DNA of 64,000 nucleotides, taken from NCBI GenBank assembly GCA_029945445.1, contig JAQSCO010000060.1, positions 62,001-126,000 of the forward strand. The letters run 5' to 3'. The notes beneath the pieces were generated by a model, which did not search any database, was not told where the DNA came from, and saw nothing but the letters and a program-made list of their open reading frames with translations. A program made the position numbers and the translations under genes. This DNA comes from Lacunisphaera sp. Lineage in GTDB: Bacteria > Verrucomicrobiota > Verrucomicrobiia > Opitutales > Opitutaceae. Positions 26,595 to 34,176 of the stretch are shown piece after piece; within the stretch, counting starts at the first letter, position 1; every line of letters begins with the position of its first letter.

Positions 26595-27098
26595 TCAAAC
26601 CTTCGGCGTGATCTGCTCGACGGTGATCTTGATCGGCGAGCGGGCGCAGTCGGCCTTCAAGGCCACGAAACTGTCGCGGTATTGGTCGAAGATCGGCCAG
26701 AGCGCCGCCTTGTCGGTTTCGGGGATGGGCAGCGACTTGATTTTCTCGCGCGAAAAGAAACCGAAGCGCCCTTCCGCAATGTCGGGCGGCTGTGCGGCAA
26801 TCGGTTGCTTGCAACGGAAGAGGAACATCAGCCAGTGCGTCTCGCCCTGGTAGGCCTTCTCGGCGATCATCGCGAAGAGGTGGAGATCGCCCGCGGAGAT
26901 CGGCAGGCCGGTCTCTTCCGCCGTCTCGCGCACGGCGCACTCGAAGGGGGATTCGCCAGTCGTCATCTCGAGCTTGCCGCCGATGGGCGTCCACACGCCG
27001 AGGTTCGGCTGCTTCGCGCGCAGCAGCAGCAGTTGCTCGCCGGCGGCATTCTCGATGAAGACGAGCACGCTGATCTTGTAAGGCAGGACATTGGCCAT
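26595..27098 (-). CDS. NUDIX hydrolase
   Basis: 167 residues. The NUDIX box at about 41-65 is complete: GGKLEMTTGESPFECAVRE followed by TAEETGL, matching GX5EX7REUXEEXGU. It would hydrolyse a nucleoside diphosphate linked to another moiety. The substrate is not determined by the box, though the N-terminal VLVFIENAAGEQLLLLRAKQ is seen in the MutT-like 8-oxo-dGTPase branch. It is divergent from the isomerase-like gene at 27161, with 62 bases between. Confidence 0.88.
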   Translation of the reverse strand: MANVLPYKISVLVFIENAAGEQLLLLRAKQPNLGVWTPIGGKLEMTTGESPFECAVRETAEETGLPISAGDLHLFAMIAEKAYQGETHWLMFLFRCKQPIAAQPPDIAEGRFGFFSREKIKSLPIPETDKAALWPIFDQYRDSFVALKADCARSPIKITVEQITPKV

Positions 27099-27160
27099 GT
27101 GGAAAAGAGCGTGACCTTTGTGGAGGGTCGGGCAAATTTAATCCTAGAAACAGCCCGCGC

Positions 27161-28000
27161 ATGCCCCACATCGCCCACATCGCCAACCTCTGGTCGCTCG
27201 TCCGTCATCCGTCCGCCGAGACGGAGTGGTCCCTCGAGCGGAAAATCAAGTCCGCCGCGGCGGCCGGCTTCGACGGCATCACCACCGCGCTGACACCGGA
27301 GCATCGCCGGCTCGCGGAGAAACATGGCCTGCGCCACCTCCTCGGGTTCATCTCTTCGCAGAATCCCGCGGATTTCGCGCGACTGCTACTCGCGCAGAAA
27401 GAGGCCGGCGCCATCCACATCAACGTCCAACTCGACGACCACGACACGCCGCCCGCGCTCGCGACGAAACACTGGATGCAGCTCGAGCGCGCGGCCGAGA
27501 AAATCGGCGACGTGGTGGTTTCCCTCGAGGTGCACCGCGACACCTGCACCGAGACGCCGGAGAAGACCTACGAAATTGCCGAGCGCTACCACCAGGCGAC
27601 CGGCCGGCTCGTCAAGATGAACTTCGATTTCTCGCACCTTGCGAGCGTCAAGCATCTCAACCCCGACAACTACATCGAGCGCCTGCTCGACCACCCGGCG
27701 CTGCTCCAGCACAGCGAGCAGGTCCACTTCCGGCCGTTCAACGGCCACCATTGCCAGGTGCCAGTCACGTGCAAGGGCAGCCTCACGCCCGAGGTGAAGA
27801 GCTATCTGGTCTTCGTCGAGGCGTTGATGCGGCTTTGGAAAAAGGGGCGCGGCAACAAGGACAAGACCATGTTCGCCTGTCCCGAGATGGGGCCTTATGC
27901 GCCGGGCGGCGGCGGGTACAACATTTCGGGCCTCCCGCCGGCGTGGCCCGATGCGGTCGTGCTGCGCAGCCAGCTGGCGCGCGCCTGGGCGCGCGCCTGA
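27161..28000 (+). CDS. Sugar phosphate isomerase/epimerase-like TIM-barrel protein
   Basis: 279 residues, no signal peptide, so cytoplasmic. The metal-ligand set of the xylose isomerase-like superfamily is present at strand ends: Glu123 (SLEVHRDTCT), Asp156 (MNFDFSHL), His189 (QVHFRPFNG) and Glu242 (ACPEMGPY). Thus an active divalent-metal enzyme is expected, unlike some degenerate relatives. Substrate unknown. It converges on the ferritin-like gene, whose stop lies four bases away. Confidence 0.72.
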   Translation: MPHIAHIANLWSLVRHPSAETEWSLERKIKSAAAAGFDGITTALTPEHRRLAEKHGLRHLLGFISSQNPADFARLLLAQKEAGAIHINVQLDDHDTPPALATKHWMQLERAAEKIGDVVVSLEVHRDTCTETPEKTYEIAERYHQATGRLVKMNFDFSHLASVKHLNPDNYIERLLDHPALLQHSEQVHFRPFNGHHCQVPVTCKGSLTPEVKSYLVFVEALMRLWKKGRGNKDKTMFACPEMGPYAPGGGGYNISGLPPAWPDAVVLRSQLARAWARA

Positions 28001-28003
28001 GCC

Positions 28004-29485
28004 TTACATCGGCTTCGGCGACCGCGGCGGACAGGTGGCGGCGTTGGCCAGCGGGTAGGCGGTGCGGATCCGGGCCAGCAGCTCCTGGTAGAAATCGAAG
28101 CACGCGTTGCCCGGCGTGCGCGGCAGCGTGCGGTCGAGTTCCTGGGCGGTCGCGATGGCCCGGGCCTGGGATTCCTCACGGATCCGGACCCCGCGTTCGC
28201 GGTAATCGGTGTTGTCCACCCCGGCGAACTCCGCGAGCAGCGGCAGCCACTTGTGGGCATATTGCACATGCGCCGTCTCATCGATGATGTCGAAGAGCAT
28301 CATCTCGGCGGACTCCAGGTCCTGGCCTTCCTTGAAGTCCACGTAGCCCTCGTTCTTCACGACGAAATGACCGGTCTCGGCGACGAGGCCGATCATGAAG
28401 ACATTCTCATAGAGCTGCGCCGGCGTGAGGGGCTCGGCTTTCTGCGGTTTCAGCAATTCGTATTGGCGGGCAAAGGCCTCGTCGCGGCTGATGCCCCGCT
28501 CACGGGCAAGCCGGGTGAGCTCGGACTCGCGCACGGCCTGGTCGTAGCCGGAGAAGCCCACGTCCTCCAAACTGATGCCGAAGTCGCGCAACCGCGAGTA
28601 GCCCGAGTCACCGTGCCGCGATTCGTCCCACAGGTGGCGCGAGATCGTGTGCTGCCACTCCCACGGCATGTAGTGGCCGTAGTAGAGCCAGATCAACTGG
28701 TCGTCGGGCAGGTTTTTTTCGAGCATGTAGCCGTAGGCCCAGAACAGCCGGCGCGCCTCCAGCTTCGTCGCGAAGTCCGCGCGCACATAATCCATGAACG
28801 GCTGGCGCGGGCGGATGGGCACGTTGCGCGCGCTGAAGCGGCTGAGGCGGAAATTCGTCGCGACGCCGGCCGGCTTCGCCGCGGCACCGGCTTCCACGGG
28901 CAACGCGGCGCGGAACGAGCCGCAGGCCTCCAGCTGCGCCGTCACCCGCGCGCGGAACGCCGCGTCGGCCGGATGCGGGTGCCGGCGGCGGTAGTCGCGA
29001 TACCAGAGCCATTGCTGGCTCTTGATCTGGTTGATCTCGTGGAGCAGCGCAATGGTCGGGGCGTCGTGGATCGGATGCACGCTGGCCATGTATTCGCCAT
29101 AGGCGCCGACGAGAGTTTTCAGCAGCAACTCGTAGATCGCATCGAGGGCATCCTCCAGCGAGGGCGCGAGCAGCGCGGTGTTGACCAGTTGCTCGAGCTT
29201 GGGCGAGACGGGCACGTCGGCCTTGCCGCCGGGGAATTGTTCGACGCGCTCGCGCAGCCGGCGGGCGCACTCGGCCTGGTCCCAGATGTGGCGGTGGATG
29301 CCGCTCTTGTCGTTCCAGTCGGGGACATCGCGGCCCCACGCGGCGAGGAGGCGCTGGATGGAACGCTCGACGTATTGCCAGTCGTTCATCAGGTCGATGT
29401 TGCGCGGCCGCTGCTTGGTGTGCGGCTCGACGAGGACCATCGGGCGGGGCGGGGAGGCGAGGGGAGCCGCGGCAGGGTTGCTCAT
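28004..29485 (-). CDS. Ferritin-like protein with three ExxH motifs, unknown function
   Basis: 493 residues, largely helical and soluble. The C-terminal half has three ExxH pairs: Glu288/His291 in WDESRHGDSG, Glu370/His373 in VAETGHFV, and Glu403/His406 in IDETAHVQYAHKW. Two such pairs are usual for carboxylate-bridged di-iron four-helix bundles. The N-terminal half has a related piece, HIWDQAECARRLR at 67-79, which mirrors HLWDESRHGDSGYSRLR, suggesting an internal duplication with degenerate ligands. It could be a di-iron oxidase, oxygenase or rubrerythrin-like protein, but I cannot name a family. It is divergent from a PhyH iron dioxygenase with 130 bases between. Confidence 0.6.
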   Translation of the reverse strand: MSNPAAAPLASPPRPMVLVEPHTKQRPRNIDLMNDWQYVERSIQRLLAAWGRDVPDWNDKSGIHRHIWDQAECARRLRERVEQFPGGKADVPVSPKLEQLVNTALLAPSLEDALDAIYELLLKTLVGAYGEYMASVHPIHDAPTIALLHEINQIKSQQWLWYRDYRRRHPHPADAAFRARVTAQLEACGSFRAALPVEAGAAAKPAGVATNFRLSRFSARNVPIRPRQPFMDYVRADFATKLEARRLFWAYGYMLEKNLPDDQLIWLYYGHYMPWEWQHTISRHLWDESRHGDSGYSRLRDFGISLEDVGFSGYDQAVRESELTRLARERGISRDEAFARQYELLKPQKAEPLTPAQLYENVFMIGLVAETGHFVVKNEGYVDFKEGQDLESAEMMLFDIIDETAHVQYAHKWLPLLAEFAGVDNTDYRERGVRIREESQARAIATAQELDRTLPRTPGNACFDFYQELLARIRTAYPLANAATCPPRSPKPM

Positions 29486-29615
29486 GGACGGGGAGACATC
29501 ACCGGAGTTCGCGGCGCTCTACAAGAATTTTGCCCCGGCAAATCGCCGCGGGCAGTGAATATTCAAAACCTCGGCCGTTGCATGCGCCGCAAAAATTCGT
29601 CTCATATCCGCTGCC

Positions 29616-30650
29616 ATGGACACCCCGCCGCCGCTTACCCCCGCGCAATGCCAGCAGTTTCACGAACAAGGTTTTGTGATCGTGCCCGATGTCTTCGATC
29701 CGGCCGACCTTGAGCCGGTCCGCCAGGAACTGCACCGGGAGATCGCCAAGAAGGCCGCCGAGCTGAAGGCCGAGGGCAAGCTGACGAATCTCCACGAGGA
29801 ACTCGGTTTCGACCAGCGGCTGACCGCCCTCCAACTCGACTCGAAGGAAAATGGTGAGGCCATCATCCGCCACCTCGAGGGCCTGCGCGGCGGCGGCTTT
29901 CACGCGCCCCAGCTCTTTGATGTCATTGCGCACCCGAAGCTGCTCGCGAAGGTCGGCTCGCTCCTCGCGACCGACGAGATCGTGGCGTCCTCCGTCTACC
30001 GCATCCGCCCGAAAATCCCGCATTCCGGCCGCGGCATCGTGCCGTGGCACCAGGACAGCGGTTACTTCGCCGAGCATTGCGACACGCAGCTCATCATCAC
30101 GTGCTGGGTCCCGCTCGTGGACGCGACGGTCGAGAACGGCTGCATGCAGATCCTGCCGCGCGTGCACCGCGGCAAGGTTGTGAAGCACCACACGGGCGGC
30201 AACGCCGGCTTCCTCGTCATCCACGATACGGACCTGCCCGACGATCCGCGCAAGGCCATCACCGCGGCCTGCCCGCGCGGCGGCGTGGTCTTCATGACCA
30301 ACCGCACGCCGCACTGCTCGACGCCCAACACCTCCGACCACATCCGCTGGAGCATCGACCTGCGCTACCAATCCGCCGAGACGCCCAGCAATGTCGGCCT
30401 CGAGCCCGCCGCGCACGACGCCGAGGGCCGCGCCGAGCCGGAGTTCTACGAGAAGGTCGCCGTCGCCTGCTATCCGCCGGAGGCCGATTTCCTCGTGCGC
30501 AGCCAGCGCCATCCGGAATTGGTGACGGACTACGCCGACTACAAGCGCCGCCGGGAACTCTACGACCGCACGAAGACGGATTTCTCGGCCTACCGCCGCT
30601 GGCGCGAGCCGGCGACACCCGAGCCCGTCGGCGGGCGCACGGGACATTGA
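29616..30650 (+). CDS. Phytanoyl-CoA dioxygenase (PhyH) family Fe(II)/2-oxoglutarate oxygenase
   Basis: 344 residues. The iron ligands of the double-stranded beta-helix are present: His145 and Asp147 in VPWHQDSGYF, and His233 in NRTPHCSTPN. Arg244 in HIRWSIDLR is placed to bind 2-oxoglutarate. It would hydroxylate an unknown small molecule or lipid; bacterial members act in natural-product, phosphonate and ectoine pathways. The neighbouring ferritin-like and isomerase-like genes suggest a small accessory pathway, but no biosynthetic partner is evident. It is monocistronic. Confidence 0.85.
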   Translation: MDTPPPLTPAQCQQFHEQGFVIVPDVFDPADLEPVRQELHREIAKKAAELKAEGKLTNLHEELGFDQRLTALQLDSKENGEAIIRHLEGLRGGGFHAPQLFDVIAHPKLLAKVGSLLATDEIVASSVYRIRPKIPHSGRGIVPWHQDSGYFAEHCDTQLIITCWVPLVDATVENGCMQILPRVHRGKVVKHHTGGNAGFLVIHDTDLPDDPRKAITAACPRGGVVFMTNRTPHCSTPNTSDHIRWSIDLRYQSAETPSNVGLEPAAHDAEGRAEPEFYEKVAVACYPPEADFLVRSQRHPELVTDYADYKRRRELYDRTKTDFSAYRRWREPATPEPVGGRTGH

Positions 30651-30734
30651 GGGCGGTTTGCCCCTTCCGGATAAAATAGGCGTGACCTTTGGGGAAAGTG
30701 CCGCCAACAAGTCGGAGCAACGGGCCGCATCTCC

Positions 30735-32357
30735 ATGCCGCCCGTCTTTTTTTGCCCTCGCACAGCCGTCCTTGACTGCGGCGCCAGCCACACTGCGCTC
30801 GGGGTGTTCACTTGCAGGCGCGACCGTCTGCGCCTGGAGGAGTGCGCGGTCGAGACCTTTCCCGCGCCGGCCGGTCAAGATGAGAATTGGCTCGAGAGAA
30901 CGCGGACCGCGTGCCTTGCGTTGCGCAGCAGGATCTTGGCGCCCGGCCCAGTCGTGCTGGTCCTGCCCGGACACCTGACGCTGACCAAATTGCTCCGGGT
31001 GCCGCGCGTCAATGACGCCAGGCGTGAAAAGGTCATTCGCTTTGAAGCGGAGCAATGCCTCCCTTACGCGCTGGCCGACATGATCTGCGGTCATGTCGTG
31101 GCCAGCGATCACGAGCGCGAACTCGACGTGCTGCTTGCGGCCGCGAAGCTCAGCGCCGTCGAGCCGCTCTGCGCGGCGGTGTTGGCGGCGGGGTTCGAGC
31201 CACAACTGATTTTGCCCGCGGCGCTGGCCACGCTTGCCGCGTTCCGGCTGGTGCGGCCGGCGCCGGCCGGCGCCACTCTCGTGCTCAACCTCGGCGCCCG
31301 CACAACGACGTTCCTGCTCGTCGAACCGCAACGCTTTGCCCTGCGCGCGCTCGCCCTGGGCGGCAACAACCTGACGCAGCAGATTGCGGTGGGCCAGGAC
31401 TGCGATGCCGAGGCGGCGGAGGCGATCAAGCTATCCGAGCCTAGCGCGCCTCTGCGCACTGACGCGGTGGAGACCTTTGCCACGCGGCTCGCCCAGGAAA
31501 CCACCCGATCGGTGCTGCATTTTCGGCGGCAAAGCAACAGGGAGCCACCGGCGCGCATTTATCTCACCGGTGGCGGGGCCCAGCTTGCCGGCCTCGGGGA
31601 AGCCCTTTCGGCCAGACTCAAGGTCCCGGTTGAACCGCTGGATACACTGGCCGCACTCGAGATTGCCAACCCGAAGACGAAACACGCCGTTGCCGGCTAT
31701 GGGACCGCGCTGACGGATCTCGTCGGTGCGGCCGCCACGCAGCTGCTGCCTGGCCAAGACACCCTCAGCCTGTTGCCGCCGGAATTGCGCCAAAGTCGGG
31801 ATCGGCGTCGGCGCCAGCCCTGGTTGATCGCCGCGGCCGTGCTGGCCGTCGCCGCCCTGCTGCCGCCGGTGCTGTATTTCCGGGGCATTGCCGACGAGGC
31901 CCGCGGCAAGACTGGCGCCATCGAGCGGGAACTGGCCCCGTTGCGGGAACGGGATTCCCGTAACCGCAGCAACCTGGCGCAACTGGTGGAACTCAGGCGG
32001 CGGGTCGCGCGCCTGCAGTCCATCCACGACCGGCGCGCCGGCTGGCTGAATCTGCTGGCCGACTTGCAGGACCGGCTCGTGCGGGCGGAGGATGTCTGGC
32101 TGGAGAAACTGGCCGTCACGGCAGCCGAGAACGGGGCCCCGGTGCAACTGCACCTCGCCGGCCGCATGCTCGATCGGACCAACCCGCTGGCTAGGGTCAG
32201 CCCGGAGGCCGCCACTTGCGTCCAGGCCCTGCTGCGCGACATTGACAGTTCACCTTACGTGAAAGTAGCGGCGGAGGGCCAGCGTTTTGACGGGAGCCAG
32301 CCGGGAATCCTGAAGTTCGATTTCATGCTGGTGGCCGATCCGGCCCGGCCGCTCTGA
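30735..32357 (+). CDS. pilM: PilM-like protein fused to a PilN-like segment (Amuc_1101 type)
   Basis: 540 residues. The N-terminal ~350 residues are an actin/FtsA-fold PilM ATPase: VLDCGASHTALGVF, VLVLPGHLTLTKLLRVP, EKVIRFEAEQCLPY, NLGARTTTFLLVE and YLTGGGAQLAGLGEAL. A basic stretch (RDRRRRQP) then precedes a membrane helix (LIAAAVLAVAALLPPVLYF), and a periplasmic coiled-coil domain of ~140 residues resembles PilN. Fusing PilM to PilN matches the verrucomicrobial pilus complex. It is the first of four tightly packed genes and would form the inner-membrane platform of a type IV pilus-like system. Confidence 0.85.
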   Translation: MPPVFFCPRTAVLDCGASHTALGVFTCRRDRLRLEECAVETFPAPAGQDENWLERTRTACLALRSRILAPGPVVLVLPGHLTLTKLLRVPRVNDARREKVIRFEAEQCLPYALADMICGHVVASDHERELDVLLAAAKLSAVEPLCAAVLAAGFEPQLILPAALATLAAFRLVRPAPAGATLVLNLGARTTTFLLVEPQRFALRALALGGNNLTQQIAVGQDCDAEAAEAIKLSEPSAPLRTDAVETFATRLAQETTRSVLHFRRQSNREPPARIYLTGGGAQLAGLGEALSARLKVPVEPLDTLAALEIANPKTKHAVAGYGTALTDLVGAAATQLLPGQDTLSLLPPELRQSRDRRRRQPWLIAAAVLAVAALLPPVLYFRGIADEARGKTGAIERELAPLRERDSRNRSNLAQLVELRRRVARLQSIHDRRAGWLNLLADLQDRLVRAEDVWLEKLAVTAAENGAPVQLHLAGRMLDRTNPLARVSPEAATCVQALLRDIDSSPYVKVAAEGQRFDGSQPGILKFDFMLVADPARPL

Positions 32358-32360
32358 CCC

Positions 32361-33251
32361 ATGAACCGGTTCACTAACATTTCCCGGTCTGGTGCGGCGC
32401 TATGTCTTTTCGGGGTGATGCTCGCCACGGAGGGCTGGCTTTGGGCTCAGGCCCGCCAGCAATCCATCCGGGAACTCACCCGGCTCGAGCAGTCCAAGCA
32501 GGAGCGCGACCGGCTCGCCCGGCAGTCGCCGGCCTTGAGCGAGGAAAACGAGCAGGCCATCGCCGGCGACCTGGCCAACACACGGCAGGTCTTCGCGGCG
32601 TTGCGGGCGGCCCTGCAGGGACGGGAAGGCGACGCGTCCGGCTCGACGCCGGACAAGCCGCTCGAGCTCTATTTCAACATCGCGACTTTCATAGAGAAGA
32701 CCCGGGCGCTCGCGCGGCGGGCAGAGGTGAGGGTGAAACCTGACGAGTGCTTCGGTTTCAGCGCGCACGTCAACGAAGGCCCCGAGGCTGACTTGGTGCC
32801 GGCGGTCTTCCGTCAGCGTGTCAGCGCCCAATATCTGGTTGAGGCGCTCATCGAGGCGCATCCACGTTCACTGACCACCCTGCAACGGGAAAGACCGCGG
32901 CCTCTCTTGCAGCGGACACTGCCGGCGCCCGCCGGGGTGGCCGGGGATTTCTTTGAGTTGGATCCGGCGCTTTCGCTGCGGGAAGCCGGCCGGATCGACA
33001 GCGACGCATTCCGAGTGGAATTCACGGGCCAGACGGCGGCCTTGCGGAATTTCCTGAGCGCGCTCGCGAACTTCCCTCTGCCGCTTATTGTCCGTGACCT
33101 CGAGGTCGCGGCCCTGCCCGGTGAGGAACTGTCTGCCCTCGGGGCCGCACCGCCCGCCGCGAGTGTGCCCATCCCCGTGGTGGCGCGAAATATTTCCAAA
33201 TTCGCGGTGGTGGTCGAATTCATCCGGCTAGTTCCGGAGTCCACGCCATGA
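32361..33251 (+). CDS. Amuc_1100-family pilus-like protein (PilO-like)
   Basis: 296 residues: one N-terminal membrane helix (about 12-29), a coiled coil (QSIRELTRLEQSKQERDRLA), then two PilO-like ferredoxin-fold domains. The domain order and spacing match Akkermansia Amuc_1100: a helix, SPALSEENEQAIAGDL, an FIEKTRALARRAEVRV domain, QYLVEALIEAHPRS, then FRVEFTGQTAALRNFL. This is recognition from memory of the family and needs an alignment. It would align the pilus in the periplasm with the PilM/N protein. The gene starts three bases after pilM and overlaps the next gene by four. Confidence 0.8.
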   Translation: MNRFTNISRSGAALCLFGVMLATEGWLWAQARQQSIRELTRLEQSKQERDRLARQSPALSEENEQAIAGDLANTRQVFAALRAALQGREGDASGSTPDKPLELYFNIATFIEKTRALARRAEVRVKPDECFGFSAHVNEGPEADLVPAVFRQRVSAQYLVEALIEAHPRSLTTLQRERPRPLLQRTLPAPAGVAGDFFELDPALSLREAGRIDSDAFRVEFTGQTAALRNFLSALANFPLPLIVRDLEVAALPGEELSALGAAPPAASVPIPVVARNISKFAVVVEFIRLVPESTP

Positions 33252-34165
33252 TCCGTCTGCTCCAAATTCGTTACGACAAGCTCCTGTTCGCGTTGGCGGC
33301 GGCACTGGCGGCGGCCAGCTGCCTGTGGCTGTGGCGGCAGCAGGGCGATATCCGCCGGCTCCACGCTCTGCCGGTTGCCGCCAGCCTGGCCGGAGCCGCC
33401 TACGAACCGGCCGGTCTCCACCTGCCCGAAACGAAGGCCGCGGCTTGGCCGAAGGCGCCCGCGCAGTCCCACGGCTCGGGCTGGCTCTATGAGGTCTTCA
33501 CGCCGCCGGTCATATATTACAACACGCTGGCCCGGTCCTTCACGGTCACGCCGCCAATGTATCCGGGCGAAACGAACACCCCCTTCGGGCTCGAGCTGCT
33601 CGCAGTGAAGCAGGAGCAGTTCCGCCTGCAGCTTGTGGGCTATTTCGGCGCGCCGGGCGACTACCTCGCGGCCTTCACCAGCTCGAGACAGCCCGAGACG
33701 CTCCTCGCGCGCGCGGGCCGCCACTTCGAGGGCCTCGGTCTGATCCTCAAGAGCTTCGACGTCAGGAAAATTACCGTGGTTCACAATGACCCGTGGCCGG
33801 TCTACGACATCGCCGCGCTGGCCGTGCTGACCGACGAAGAGACCGGCGCCGACGTCGTGCTCGACAGCCGGGCGCGGAAGTTCACCGACACGCCCCTGGC
33901 CGTGCTGCAGGCGCTGACCGGTGGACCGCGCCGTGAGGTGCGCGAGGGCGACACGTTCGACGACGAGAACTCCACCTACCGCATCGAGCGCATCCAGCTC
34001 GACCCGCCGGAGGTCGTCGTGGCCCGGACCACCTCCGGCCTGCCGCAGCCCGAGACCAAGATCCTGCATCCCGCGGCCAAGTCCGGCGGCATCGCGGGCA
34101 AGGCCACCAAGCCCAAACCACTCTCCGCTCGTCCGGCCAGGGCAATGGCGGCGAGCGGCGACTAA
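33248..34165 (+). CDS. Amuc_1099-family pilus-like system protein
   Basis: 305 residues with one N-terminal membrane helix (KLLFALAAALAAASCLWLW) and a periplasmic domain that is mostly beta, including a WLYEVFTPPVIYYN segment. The C-terminal ~40 residues are Lys/Pro/Ala-rich and low in complexity. It resembles PilP-type proteins in position (between PilO and the secretin) and size class, and it occupies the same slot as Amuc_1099. The ATG overlaps the upstream stop (ATGA) and the gene ends 11 bases before the secretin gene. A link between inner-membrane and secretin subcomplexes is inferred. Confidence 0.72.
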   Translation: MIRLLQIRYDKLLFALAAALAAASCLWLWRQQGDIRRLHALPVAASLAGAAYEPAGLHLPETKAAAWPKAPAQSHGSGWLYEVFTPPVIYYNTLARSFTVTPPMYPGETNTPFGLELLAVKQEQFRLQLVGYFGAPGDYLAAFTSSRQPETLLARAGRHFEGLGLILKSFDVRKITVVHNDPWPVYDIAALAVLTDEETGADVVLDSRARKFTDTPLAVLQALTGGPRREVREGDTFDDENSTYRIERIQLDPPEVVVARTTSGLPQPETKILHPAAKSGGIAGKATKPKPLSARPARAMAASGD

Positions 34166-34176
34166 TTTTCCAGCGC

